A stretch of 64,000 bases of DNA from Camarhynchus parvulus (Eukaryota > Chordata > Aves > Passeriformes > Thraupidae). Shown here in pieces: positions 1 to 23,236 of this stretch. Both the position numbers and the translations under genes were made by a program. The notes beneath the pieces were generated by a model, which did not search any database, had not been told where the DNA came from, and worked only from the letters and a program-made list of their open reading frames with translations. Location of the stretch: the NCBI RefSeq assembly GCF_901933205.1, contig NC_044590.1, forward strand, positions 8,447,501-8,511,500. The letters run 5' to 3'. The first letter of the stretch is position 1. Each line of letters begins with the position of its first letter.

Positions 1-1167
1 TAATAAAAAGAGGTTTGTGTAAACCAGCCAAGCTCTTGGGGAGCAGTGTTTGCAGCTCCAGCCTCCTTATTCACACCACAGCCACACGCTTTTCCTGGGC
101 ACAGCAAAGCTGGTGTTGGGCTGAGCCTGCCCTGCCAGAAGGATCCAGGGCCCCACGCCACTCCAGCCTGTTATTTTTATCCTAGCTGGCCCTGCATGGA
201 GCTTCACTTGCAATCCTGCTGGGTTTTCTTCACCAGTCCCTGAAGCAACTGGGTTTTGATTAAAAAAAAAAAAAATCAATTGTGCTCCCCACTAAAGTTT
301 GGAGAAGAAATGGCCACCAGGAGAGTAAAGTGGGGGTTTCTCCAAGGAGTGGAATGGGGTTTGGGAATAGGTGTCCTCCTTGCTTATTTCCCTCCTCTGG
401 TTGATAATGAAGTAACTGATAATTAAACGGGAATTAAAAGGAGTGAGACAGGACAGCCATGAAGTCACAGCCACTGCCCAGCAGCTGAGCAAAGCCTGTG
501 CAGAGTGAGGTTTTCTTGGTGAGGTCAGGTGAAACCTCAAGGACTGTTACGACCACATTTCCCCAAGGAAGAGGAAAGGAGCGAAGGCTCCCAGATCTCT
601 GTTCTCTGCCAGGTCAGCTCTGAGACTGGCAGGAATGCTGCAGGAGGAGCGTGCTGCCAACACAGCTCGGACACAGGCAGGGATGTGAGCTGGAGGAGGA
701 GAATTTCCCGTGCCCTTTCCAAGCAGACCCTGAAGCCACTCTTATTTCCTCTCTCCTCCATCCCAGGAGAGACAGTGGAGCAATTACACTCAGCTGCTAA
801 AATTGACAACCCTCATGCATCCCACAAACTTCCCCCAGAGCCCACACTGTGTTCTGCTGCAGCCCCAGTTTGTCTGGGACACATCTGGCTGCTCATGAGC
901 CTGTTGGATTTATCACCATCAAACCCTCTGTTTCTCAGGCTGCCCCATCAATGCCCAGCAGCTCTGACAGCAGCATCAAGGAGCAGCTTGGATGCTCCCC
1001 ATCCTGCTGAGTGCCAGGGCTGGTAACAATCCCTGCTGTCCAGCACCTCCCCTCTGGACCAGGGCTGCAGGGGGACACGAGAGGGGATGAGAAAAATAAC
1101 AGCTCCCAAACACACGGGATGGGGATGTTCCCACGGGAACCTGCGTGCTGGAGCTCCAAGCACCCAC
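1..1167 (-). other. JPH2 intron 2 (partial)
   Basis: Starts at the exon-2 donor and runs off the left edge. I looked for the next junctophilin exon (alanine-rich helix continuation) on the minus strand and did not find it. A short poly-A run lies near 260-273. Nothing else is recognised. Confidence 0.7.
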
Positions 1168-10200
<9,033 letters not shown>

Positions 10201-13111
10201 GTAACTGGGCAGAGGTGGAACAGGCAGTGAGAGCACAGCCGTCACCTGAGTGCAGCTCACTCAGCCCCTCTGCTACTCCCAAAGTGACCTTCCAGCGCTG
10301 ATTTAGGGCAATGAAAGACGTTCAGCACTAGTCATTTAGCCCTCTCTCCCAAACAACAAAATTCCCAAATTTCCTTAGGTTTAACAGCCAGCAGCATAAT
10401 TCAGTCTGTGTGTGGAAAAGATGGTAGCTGCAGACACAGGGCGTAGTGACAGGACACCTGGTGTGTAATAATGTCATCAAATACAGATGGCAGACAACAA
10501 GGACTGAAAGACCAGCTAACGGGCTAATCCAAGCCCTCTCTTCTTCCAGCACATCCATCCCACTCCTAAAAAGACACTCCCAGAAAGACCTTGGAGAAAT
10601 CACCATCCCTTACTGACCACCACGCTGAGAAGCTGCAGGAGCTGTGGGGAGTTATCAGCCTTTCCAGGGGAGATCCCAAAACCCCACCATACTCTGGGGC
10701 AAAGCTGCCACAGACAGTGGTGGGTTCAGACTCAGTTTTTCAACTTCCAACCTCCACCCTGGCATTTCTAGGAAGAAAAGGCACAGAGGAAGCACACAAT
10801 ATATTAACTGCAAGAGAAGCTCTGTGTATGGACAGCACATAAACACAGAACGCCTGCAGGCACAGGTGAGAAGGACCAAGTTAGAAAGTTAATTACAAAG
10901 GGCTTCACTTTTATTCAGCCACAGGAAGGAATGAGCTCTTTGGTAACGGACTCCAACATGACTCAAAAGCGCCACTTGGCAGAACCAGCCCTCTAAAGCC
11001 TTCTTTAACAAAAGGTCAGATTTTGAAATTGGCTCAAGTTAAATTTTTTTGTTGTTTTAAACCGAGTTTTTAGACTGCTTAGGCAAGTTTTTAAGGTTCT
11101 TGCTACATAAATACAGGCCATAAATTAACATTTTCTCAAAGCAAAACCAGATTTTGCTTTACGGTTTCTGTGAAGACCAAAACATCTGAAAACAACTTGT
11201 GGTAACAGAAGAGAAAGCGTTAAGGCAGCGGTTGCAGCAACTCATGGGCTTCTATTCCACGGTGTTCCAGCACTCACAAGCCCAAAGATGTCGTAACTGT
11301 CCCAAGAGGATGCCAAGCTCAGGACTATGTAATTATTTACTTAGCAACTTTTCCTAATTGCACAGCACAGTTGTGACCTGATTGCACACTTTGTTTAAAC
11401 ATTAATAACTTATGCAGATTTTGGCATTTAAAGAGCTTTTGTTGACCACCAACAAACGCACACAAACTTCAGAAAGCACTGACAGCCTGTGTGCACAAAG
11501 GCACCACACGGAAACGAGAGGCACCAAGGAAATAAGAGCTGCTCTTATTTCTTCGTTTTGGCAGAAAAATTCCCATTTTCCCTGAAGACTGAGCCTGCTG
11601 CAGCAGCCAGCCCTAGCCTGGGGCTGACCTCTAGTGGCACTGCTCATCCCTTCTCAGGCAGCACCAGCTCACATTTTTCTACTATTTTTACATCTCCTGG
11701 ATTTCAATCCACTTTAACACAGTACTGAGCAGTGGACAGTGCAATCCTAAACCCTGCAGTAAAGGTCTGTGGTCACTAATGAATGAAGTGCTAAAAGCAG
11801 TGCACTCTTGAAAGGCACTTTCAGCCCCACAACAGTGCTGTGGTTGGAATTTGCATTTGAGAACAGTTAAGAATAATTATTTGAGAAATAAAGTCATTCT
11901 GCACTTTGTAGCCCAGTTTTGTAGACAACAGTCACCAAAAAATTGCCTTGACTTCAGAACAAGGTGGCAGAAATGCAGCTATTGCAGAGCACAGAAAGAG
12001 ATGTGGGACACAGGTATGTTCTGCATGGTGCAGGTGACACTTCAGAACTAGCAAAACATGTAAACTTACATGGCCACTTGTTCTGAGACTTGTGCTGCCA
12101 CAGAAACTGCAAAAAACCCCCAAGAGAAACACCAAATGATTTTGCAGGAAAATGTTTGTCTCCATTCCTTCTCCACATCTTACACCTCAGAAAGTCGAGG
12201 TACCACAAATAGTAAAGACAAACCAAACACAATTTTTCTTACCCTCAACAAATTATTTGATGGGATGCTCCTTTGCTGGACACTCATAAAAGAGACACTG
12301 TGCTGATGCACACTATGTATGGAGAGCTGCTTGCTTCTGAAGCAGTAAATTCCAGGAGAATGCAAAGCTGGACAGGGCAGCTGAAGTGATGATGGTTTAG
12401 CAGGACTGGAGTGGAGACAGTGCTCAAGATTCCCCTAAAACTGACAACTGTTCACTCCAGTCAATGGGTTTTAATGCCTGAAGGAAGGGTAATACTTGAT
12501 CCTATTGAGTAGGCTAAAAATCCCCCAAAACTAACAGACAGTGTATGAATTAAGACCACTGAAATGAGCAAATTCTGGTTTGGTCACCATAACAAATACA
12601 GTGAGCAGAGCCCTTGCCCTCATGTTTCCTTTGGTTAACCACAGCAGCAACTCCGCTGAAGAATGCAGAGTGTTTCTCTTGAGCACAAGTCTCTAAGGCC
12701 TGTTAGAAATTCAGTGAAAGGTTTGCTTTCCACTTTTCCAGTAAAAGTACCTAGGGGAGGATAGGAGATGGTCACACTCCTTTATGAAATAAAATCAGAG
12801 GTACGAGCATCGAAAACCACAAGCCTGAGTCTTACAACCTGAGGTCAAAGTGATTTCAAAGGAGCTGAATGACACCAGGTGTCTCACAAGAAGAGCTCTA
12901 ATCACTGAGCAATCTAGGGATTCCTCTCCAACAAAGCAAAAAGAGGATTTTGGAAACAAAGTAGAATTAAGTGTTGGGTCTCTTAAGTACGGGTAGGTAC
13001 GGTCTAACTTCATTTACCACACTATCTATTCCAAGCTTAAATTATAATGCTGAAACTAAACTGTTTGTCCAGCTTAAATAATCAACATCAGCTGAGATGC
13101 AAAGAAGTGTT
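10201..13111. other. Intergenic, JPH2 to OSER1
   Basis: About 2.9 kb between the JPH2 promoter and the 3' end of minus-strand OSER1. The open frames here are short and lack any domain I recognise. The part just upstream of JPH2 may hold muscle enhancers, but none can be identified by eye. Confidence 0.6.
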
Positions 13112-13117
13112 TTTATT
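13112..13117 (-). terminator. OSER1: OSER1 (minus copy) poly(A) signal
   Basis: TTTATT on the plus strand reads AATAAA on the minus strand, about 95 nt after the stop codon, with no competing signal between. Confidence 0.75.
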
Positions 13118-13210
13118 GCAAGCACAGTGAGCAGGGAGTGGGTTGCATATTCACATGGTGTGCCTGAGGGCAGATTTAAGCCACCCTTCTGGTTCTAGTG
13201 CTCCTTGCTG

Positions 13211-16661
<3,451 letters not shown>

Positions 16662-17435
16662 CTACAATCAGAAAAAAGACACAAGAAAATAAGGGCCAAA
16701 TCCTTGTTAAAAACATTAGTTGCCCAGCAGCACCATAATATGTGAAAATAAACTCAAAATAGCACACTGAGCACACAAAGCTGAGGTCATTCTAGTAGAA
16801 CATTTTTGAAAGCTGACTCAGAACAAGCTACATGGTACCCAAGAATGAAATGAACAGTCTCTTGTACAACTGTAGGTGAATTAACAATTCAAAGTCAAAT
16901 TTAGTGTCAACAGCATCTTGCACATACATTACAGCCCAGCCAGACTCTTCCACTTGTCTTACAGTGCTACCAGAATAATTGTAGAAAAGGTGAAAGGGAG
17001 AAGGAACAACACTATTAGAAACAGTCAACCTTCTACAACTCTTCTTTCCAAATTTGGGATTCAGTGTTACACATACACTTTAAAAAAACCCAAACCAAGA
17101 GATTTTTTTTTAAAACAAGATAAAGTTTTAATCCAAACAAAACTTTCTGACCTTATGTCTAGGTCCCAGCAACAGTTATACAGTCTTGCCAGAACATGGT
17201 ATTATGGTTACAAATAGTTGTTAAAATTTACCAGGATCAGCTTGTGAACAAGTACAAATGCCAAAAAAAAATAGAAAAAACAATCAGAAAGCCTTGTTTT
17301 AAATTAAAAAAAAGGCTGTTGTTTGTTTTGTTTTTTTTTTTAATCTACCCTGACCATCATTTAGTCTAGCTACAAAGGACCTCAAATCTTTCTAAATTTG
17401 ATGCTCTTTGGGTTTGCTGGAGGTCAGGCCAAGGG

Positions 17436-17612
17436 GTGTACCCCAGGGGCAGGACTGTCCAGTCCTTCATTGATGACCTGGGTGATGTGGCAGGGTACCC
17501 TCACCACATCTGCTGATGCCACCAAACTGGGATGAATGGCTGAAACACCAGTGGGACCTCAACAGGAACCTCATGAGCTTCAGCAAAGGGAAGTGCAAAG
17601 CCCTGCACAAGT
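17436..17612 (+). mobile_element. CR1 LINE fragment (reverse-transcriptase ORF part)
   Basis: Reads like the CR1 ORF2 3' part: a CCCCAGGGGCAGGACTGTCC-type motif, a GATGACCTGGGTGATG motif, then TGCTGATGCCACCAAACTGG and AACCTCATGAGCTTCAGCAA. Small deletions and frame breaks make it inactive. A long T-run follows. Confidence 0.85.
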
Positions 17613-18688
17613 TTTTTTTTTTTTTTTTTGTAGCAAGGAAAAGAACTCTCTCTTCACTGAGATCTTTTTTGTCAGAAGCTCTGCAGCTCAGTTACTCATG
17701 CAGAGGGATGGGGGAAATCTCTGCTCCCTCTCATTGCAGTTGGAGGTGGCAGCTCTCCCTCCCCACTGCTGCTCTGGCTGCTCACTGTGCTGTGATTCCA
17801 CCTGGATTGCACACAGCTATTATGACACACACACAAGGATAATGTAGCACAACAATTTCAAGGCACATGGTGTCCAATGAGTCACACAGGGAGTAAACAG
17901 GAGAGGAAGAAGCTTAAACACTGACAACATGACGCTCATCTGAGCAAGTTACTATTTCATATTTTCTCTTAGCCAAATATTACTGCTATAGTGAAACAGA
18001 TGGTCTGCATTTCACTTTTATTCCTTGGCCCCCAAGTCATCCTCAGATGATTCTTTGAAATTAAAAAAAAATCAGGCTATATAAGTTTGGGATTTTTTAA
18101 CAGCAAAGTCCTGTATTACATAGCTTTAGCAGGAAGACGAAAGCAAAAAGTTTTAAAATCACTGTACATTACTCAAAATATATCACCAGCTTTCAGACTA
18201 AATATTTTATCGTGCTGCCCTTCAACACCAACACTGCAAACCCTCAAAACAATGCGAAATTTATTTAAATAAAAGTCTCACTGAGTGATAACAAAGTATA
18301 AGCTTAAGCATTTTAGATTCACGAGCCAACGAGCACACACGTAAAAAAATCATCACTGGTGAAAACCAGTCAAAGTTTACCGTGTCAAAAAACACACTGA
18401 AACTTACTGTTTTTACCTCCCAGGAAAACACGCACCGTTCCTTTTCCGTTTTATTTTCGGCTATTTCCCAGTACCACCGCACTACCAGCCCACCGAGCGC
18501 AGTGACAAGGCACGGGCACCTCCATCCCCCGCGGGCTAACCACGGGCCGCGGGACAGGAACTTGTGTATGTTTCATTTGTATTTTATATTTTTTCATTCT
18601 GTATTTTTAACCGCCCGGAGCTCCCTCCCCAGCCCTTCCCGCCCGCACTCCGGGGAGCCCCAGCAGCCCCCGCCGCTACCCCTGGGCC

Positions 18689-18699
18689 GTGACTCAGCA
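18689..18699 (+). promoter_or_regulatory. Antioxidant response element-like site (also AP-1/MARE core)
   Basis: GTGACTCAGCA fits the RTGACnnnGCR core bound by NRF2-small MAF, and contains the AP-1 core TGACTCA. It lies inside the CpG island of two stress-response genes. Binding is inferred. Confidence 0.5.
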
Positions 18700-19039
18700 C
18701 CGCCCCGCGCCCGGCGGGGCTGCCCCGGCGCCCTCCGCCCTCACGAGGGGACCGGCGGCGGCGGGAACGTCTCGCCGCGGGGACCGGACGGCGCTCACCG
18801 GCCCCCGGGGGGAGCAAGGGGGACCCGCGCAGGGGAGTGGGATGAGGACGCGGAGGGGATAAGGAGGAGGATGGACACAGGAACGGGAATGACACTCACC
18901 GCGCTCCGCGGGCCGGGCCCGCCGCCGCCCGCCGCCCCCCGGAACCGCCGCCGCCCGCCGCCCCCCGGAACCACCGCCGCTCGCGCACGCGCACCCGGCG
19001 GGGCGGGCGGGCGGGCCCGGCGCGCCCCCCCGCGGGCGG

Positions 19040-19047
19040 TGACGTCA
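19040..19047. promoter_or_regulatory. Palindromic CRE
   Basis: Exact TGACGTCA, the full CREB/ATF consensus, in the middle of the head-to-head promoter. Being palindromic it can serve both directions. Function is inferred. Confidence 0.65.
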
Positions 19048-19482
19048 CGTCCTGTTGTGCTGCGCGCCCCGGGCCGGCGGCGGTGGGTGAGGGTGAGTGG
19101 CGGCCCCGGCGCCGGCACCCCGGGAGCGGAGGGGAGCGGAGGGGCTGCCGCGCGTCTTCCGGCGGGCGGCTCGGGGGCCCCGGGGGGTGGGGGCGGAGCG
19201 GGGCCGGCGCTGGGCGGCTGTGGAGGCTCTGGCGGGCACGGGCAGCGCGGGCCTGGCTCGGGCCTGGCGCCGGTCCCGGCCCCGCGCCCGGGCCAGCGGG
19301 GCTGTCACACCGGGCAGTGCCCGGCCGGCCCCGCGCTGCTGGCCGTGAGGAAAGGCTCGGGAGGGATCTCAGCGGGGTGTGAGATGCCTGAAGGGTGGGC
19401 ACAGCGGGGACAGCCAGGCTTTGCTCGGTGCTGCCTGCGGCCCGGACCGGGCACCGTGGGCACACACTGAAACGCTGTCTGG

Positions 19483-19677
19483 GCATAAGGAAACGCTTTT
19501 CTCTGAGGGTGGCTGAGCACACGCTGTCCAGGGAGGCTCTGGAGTCTTCCTCCTGGGGGTTATTCAAAGGCTACCTGGACATGGTCCTGGGAAACCAGCG
19601 TGGGGTGGCCCTGCCTGAGCAGGAGAGTGGAACCTCCAGGGATCCCTGTCCACCTAAACCATCCCGTGACTCCTGAA
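19483..19677 (+). mobile_element. CR1 LINE 3'-end fragment
   Basis: Matches the CR1 3' region pattern: a GAGGGTGGCTGAG stretch, CTGGACATGGTCCTGGGAAA, GTGGCCCTGCCTGAGCAGG and a TCCCTGTCCACC...CCATCCCGTGA end. It lies in the 5' intron of the plus-strand OSER1 copy, about 400 bp from the CRE. Confidence 0.85.
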
Positions 19678-20003
19678 ACCTTTCTGAAGCTTTGCTGCAG
19701 ATGCCATGCTCACAACTCAGTCACACAGGTTGCCAGGATCTGTATTCACCCATTGATAAGAAGACAGTTTGATATTTTTTACACAGGCTGTGCTTGTTCT
19801 GAAAAACTCAGACTTTGGAGTTCACAGTGAAAAGCCCAGGGTGGGTCTGGACAGTGACATTGCCCACAGAAGAATGAGCACCCATCATGGTGTCAGTCAC
19901 TTTTGTACAGAGCATCTGTGTTCAGACCTCAGTATCAAATCCCAATGTCTGTGTTTCAGTTTATTCTATATGGCACGGTTGGTTACCCACTGAGAGCACA
20001 TCA

Positions 20004-20080
20004 ATGGACTTGGAAGCTAAAGATGAAGAGGAAGAGAGTCTACAAACAGCATTCAAAAAGCTGAGAGTGGATGCAGCAGG
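20004..20080 (+). CDS. OSER1-like: OSER1-like coding exon 1
   Basis: 77 nt from the ATG to donor GCAGG|GTAAGT, encoding an acidic segment beginning MDLEAKDEEEESLQ. The exon itself begins at 19960 after GTTTCAG. Confidence 0.92.
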
Positions 20081-23000
20081 GTAAGTGAGCAACAAAAAAG
20101 GCAATGTAATTTGTCAGGTTTTTATTACATATTTGTATGTTTTTTCTATTATTTTACATTTCAAAAAGAAAAAGTCATTTGGTGAAAGGTTCTTTGCTCT
20201 CTCTGAACTGCATCCCTTCAGATGAAATACAGTCATTATAACTGTCTAATATGCAAAGCAGTACTTTATTACAGAGTAATTTTGACTAATATCCAACTGA
20301 AATCACACAGTGACTGCATGGAAACATAGAAAGATTCACCTAAAGCAGTGAACCCACTTTCAACTGTCGTAGCTGTAGGCACCTGGTGTGACACAGAATT
20401 TGTTTGTCTGTTCCTGTAAACACTGGTGGCTGCAGCCACATTATAAACCTTTATTTAGTGCACAAAATTTTGCTTGGAAGGTGTCTGGAAAGCAGCACCA
20501 ACACCTCAGAGTGCTGGGGAGCCCAGTCTCACTGGGAAGGGCCAGGCTAAATATGAGCTCTGAGCATTTCTGATTTCAGGGGATTTTGTGGAGTCTGCAA
20601 ACATTTTTACTGTAAAAACTTACTCAGTAAGATACTAGGTGTGCTGATAATATGTAATGTAAGAGCTGATAAAATTATGCAGTCTAACACTGTGAGACAG
20701 TTCACTTGAAGTCTTTTGGGAATTTACAAACACAAGAGGAAGTTTTGTGTTGACAGTGTTACCTTGTGAATTCATCCCCACAGCCATCAACACTGTGAAT
20801 TCAGGGCTTCCTCTGCATGTGGAAATATATTTTGCTTTGCTACTCTTTCCCTCTACTTCAGGATGTCTTCTGAGCAATGTGGAAAAAAAATAGCTGTTCT
20901 CTATCAAGGAACTATGGTTATTAATCATAACACTTTTGATGTAGTACCACTGGCAGACTGTGTGGGTTTCTGGTTGATTCCTGATGACATCTTAGGCATA
21001 AAAAGATCTTGTTTTGCAGGCTTGTGTTGTGAACAGCTCAAATCTTGTGACTAGTCTGTTAAGATCAACTTTGGGCAGAGTATTTGGGCTCTTTGCTGAA
21101 TTTCAGCCTCATTTCTTACAATTTCCAGTGTTCCAAATCACACCTGCAGCCATCTTAACTATAAATACAGGTTCATGTGCTGAGGCATTTATGTTTGTCA
21201 TCTAGACCTCTAGGGTCAGATGCTTTTTTCATCCCATGCTTATCTCAAAAATTTAATGAGAACTAAATAAATCAGTAATCTGTCCTTGCCTGTTGTACCT
21301 ACTCCACTTCTCCACCCACTCCCCCTCAGCCTGCTGCTCCAAGTACCTTGCTTTGCATTTCAGAGGAGTAGGAGACTGTCTTTAATGACTATTGTCTGAC
21401 AAGAACGTTTGGAACCCGAGTTTACATTCCTTTAAAGCGTCATTTTAGTACAAATAGGGCATGACATCAAGCTCTGGGAATTTTGGCTGCCTTTCATTTC
21501 ATCTCACCTATCTTTAGCCACTTGATGGGACCAGTATAGTAAGAGGGGTTGTATAAATCTCTCTAAGGCTCTGTTTCTACCCACTGACTACAGAGGGAGC
21601 AAATTTGATGGGCATCCAAAGCACAGAGGCTGGCTGTGGGCTTCTGGAGCTGTGTGTTCAGGCATTTCTGTGATGTGGCATTTCCCTTTTTACCCAGATG
21701 TATTGCAGCTCTGTCCGTGGGCGACGGGACCATTCTCAGAACAGTGACAAGAGCAGCCATGGATGGAGCCAAGCAGCAGCCTGTCAGCTCCAAGGAAGCG
21801 TGGCATGGGTAAAACATGACACATTGAACAGTTGCAGGCAGCTTTCACTGCCACTTGTTGTTAATTAGTTGCTTCAAGATATCTTTCCTTTCTATCACAA
21901 AATGTTTCCATAACTGATATGTTGTTCTTTGATTTCATTAAAGTCTTTAAAAACAATATTGCATCTTCTCTTACAGAGGGTTCCCAAAACTTTCTTTTCT
22001 GTTGATATCATCAGTAATACTTTTCTGCAAGTCTTAAACGTTTGCAACCCCCTCTCACCTCACTCTTGGGTTCTTTTATTGCTTTTAAAGTACCTGGATA
22101 TTCAGTGTGATCTTCCAGCAGCTCCAACTGACCCAGGTTCTGCACTACAGTTGAATTTGGGATGACAGAGTATCATTTGCTTAAGGCAGAAGACTTGGGG
22201 GGAAGCACCTTGAATAAGGGTTCCTTGTATGTATCTTTCCTTTGGGGGAACCCGAATTTCTTCAGAGTCCTCCACGGTTTGTGTCAGAGATTGTAAGTGT
22301 CCAGTCATCTGGTGTTTCTGAGCAGAAAAATAATCTTGTAAAATGTTTTTAATCACATTGTAGAGCTTACTGAGCTGTAGTTTAGATTGTGGAGTTACCC
22401 ACTTGCTCCCCTGTTGAACCCTGCAGGTGTGTGAGAAAGCCCTCCCGAGGATCGGCAAGGGTCCCGCGGCGCCGGCGCTCCAAGTCTCCGGTCCTGCACC
22501 CTCCCAAGTTCACCTATTGCAACATGAAAGCCAACAACCAGCTGAAACACAAAGCCCAGGCAGACACTTCGAAGGGTGTCATCAGCTCAGATGTTTTTGT
22601 CCCAGCAGAACGTGGTACGAAGGACGGGCAGGATTCTCACCTTGAGGCCAGTAACGACAGAACTGAACCGTTGGAAGCTTTCACCGCCGAAGAGCCTTTG
22701 CAGCAGCTGGGGGAGAATTGCCCTGCTCTCCCTTCATCCTTTGAGAACAGCTTGCAAACCTCAGATTTCCAGTCCTTATCCATGCTCAGCAACGGCAGGC
22801 AGTGCCCTTGTAGGGACAGGAAGTGCCAGTGCCAGCAGTGGCGCACCATGGAGGTGTACTCCTTCTCCGGGCTGCGCAGCGTCCTGTCCGAGTGCGAGAA
22901 GGCTGTCCTGGGAGTCCATGCCCACTCCCTCCAGAACAGATCTCCCTCTGCGACAGCCTCAGCAAGCTCTCCCAGGTCTTGTTCTGAGCAAGCTCGAGCC

Positions 23001-23102
23001 TTTGTGGATGATGTGACTATTGAAGATCTTTCGGGATACATGGAATACTACTTATATATTCCCAAGAAAATGTCTCACATGGCAGAGATGATGTATACTT
23101 GA
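20004..23102 (+). CDS. OSER1-like: Second OSER1-family gene, head to head with OSER1
   Basis: Coding exons join(20004..20080, 21698..21808, 22427..23102) give a 287-residue protein. The exon number, the 77-nt first coding segment and the phases (GG|A, GG|G) are identical to the minus copy, so this is a DNA-level duplicate, not a retrocopy. It keeps the acidic N-terminus ([20 protein letters not shown]), the basic [15 protein letters not shown] motif, the C-x-C-x4-C-x-C quartet (CPCRDRKCQC) and the invariant tail [12 protein letters not shown]. The serine-rich middle has diverged strongly. There is no frameshift or premature stop. The ATG at 20004 is the first in-frame ATG of its exon (acceptor GTTTCAG|TTT at 19960). 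In mammals the divergent position carries a non-coding RNA, so this protein-coding twin is unusual. Function is presumed OSER1-like. Confidence 0.93.
20081..21697 (+). other. OSER1-like intron between coding exons 1 and 2
   Basis: 1.6 kb, A/T-rich, GT-AG. No element recognised. Confidence 0.85.
21698..21808 (+). CDS. OSER1-like: OSER1-like coding exon 2
   Basis: 111 nt between TTACCCAG|ATG and CATGG|GTAAAA, encoding CIAALSVGDGT...EAWHG. One codon shorter than its partner exon. Confidence 0.93.
21809..22426 (+). other. OSER1-like intron between coding exons 2 and 3
   Basis: 0.6 kb, GT-AG. No element recognised. Confidence 0.85.
22427..23102 (+). CDS. OSER1-like: OSER1-like last coding exon
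   Basis: 676 nt from acceptor CCCTGCAG|GTGTG to TGA. It carries the basic motif, the diverged serine-rich middle, the Cys quartet and the invariant C-terminus. Confidence 0.95.
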
Positions 23103-23230
23103 CTGTAAGCAATAGAGAATCCTGAAGCAGAGTTTGATACAATGGTTGGGCTAATTGCCTTGTCAGTGCCATGTTTTCACTGTTGTGTGTTTGATTAAAT
23201 GTTTCTTTGCCTCATACAGTTTAGTTTTCT

Positions 23231-23236
23231 AATAAA
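23231..23236 (+). terminator. OSER1-like: OSER1-like poly(A) signal
   Basis: Canonical AATAAA about 130 nt after the stop codon. Confidence 0.75.

Larger units (their letters stand above)
16662..18899 (-). other. OSER1 (minus copy) 5' intron
   Basis: 2.2 kb from the probable non-coding exon-1 donor (GTGAGTGTC read from 18899) to acceptor ATTGTAG. It contains a CR1 fragment at about 17436-17612 followed by a T-run. Its CpG-rich 5' third belongs to the shared promoter island and carries the ARE-like motif at 18689. Confidence 0.7.
18600..19360. promoter_or_regulatory. Bidirectional CpG-island promoter shared by the two OSER1 copies
   Basis: A G/C- and CpG-dense tract between the divergently transcribed OSER1 genes. 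On the minus side the donor CGCG|GTGAGTGTC at 18900 probably ends non-coding exon 1. On the plus side donors at about 19083, 19093 or 19345 (GCC|GTGAGG) are possible ends of the other non-coding exon 1. A perfect CRE, TGACGTCA, sits at 19040-19047 and an ARE-like GTGACTCAGCA at 18689-18699. No TATA box is evident, as expected for a CpG promoter. Confidence 0.8.

Noticed and set aside
18382..19470. 362-codon plus-strand frame across the OSER1 promoter
   Set aside because: Low-complexity Pro/Arg/Gly composition from a CpG island, extending across the likely transcription starts. Not a protein family I know.
20004..23102. The second OSER1 copy as a processed pseudogene or assembly duplicate
   Set aside because: It has introns at identical phases, an intact frame and many silent differences from its twin, so it is neither a retrocopy nor a recent assembly artefact.
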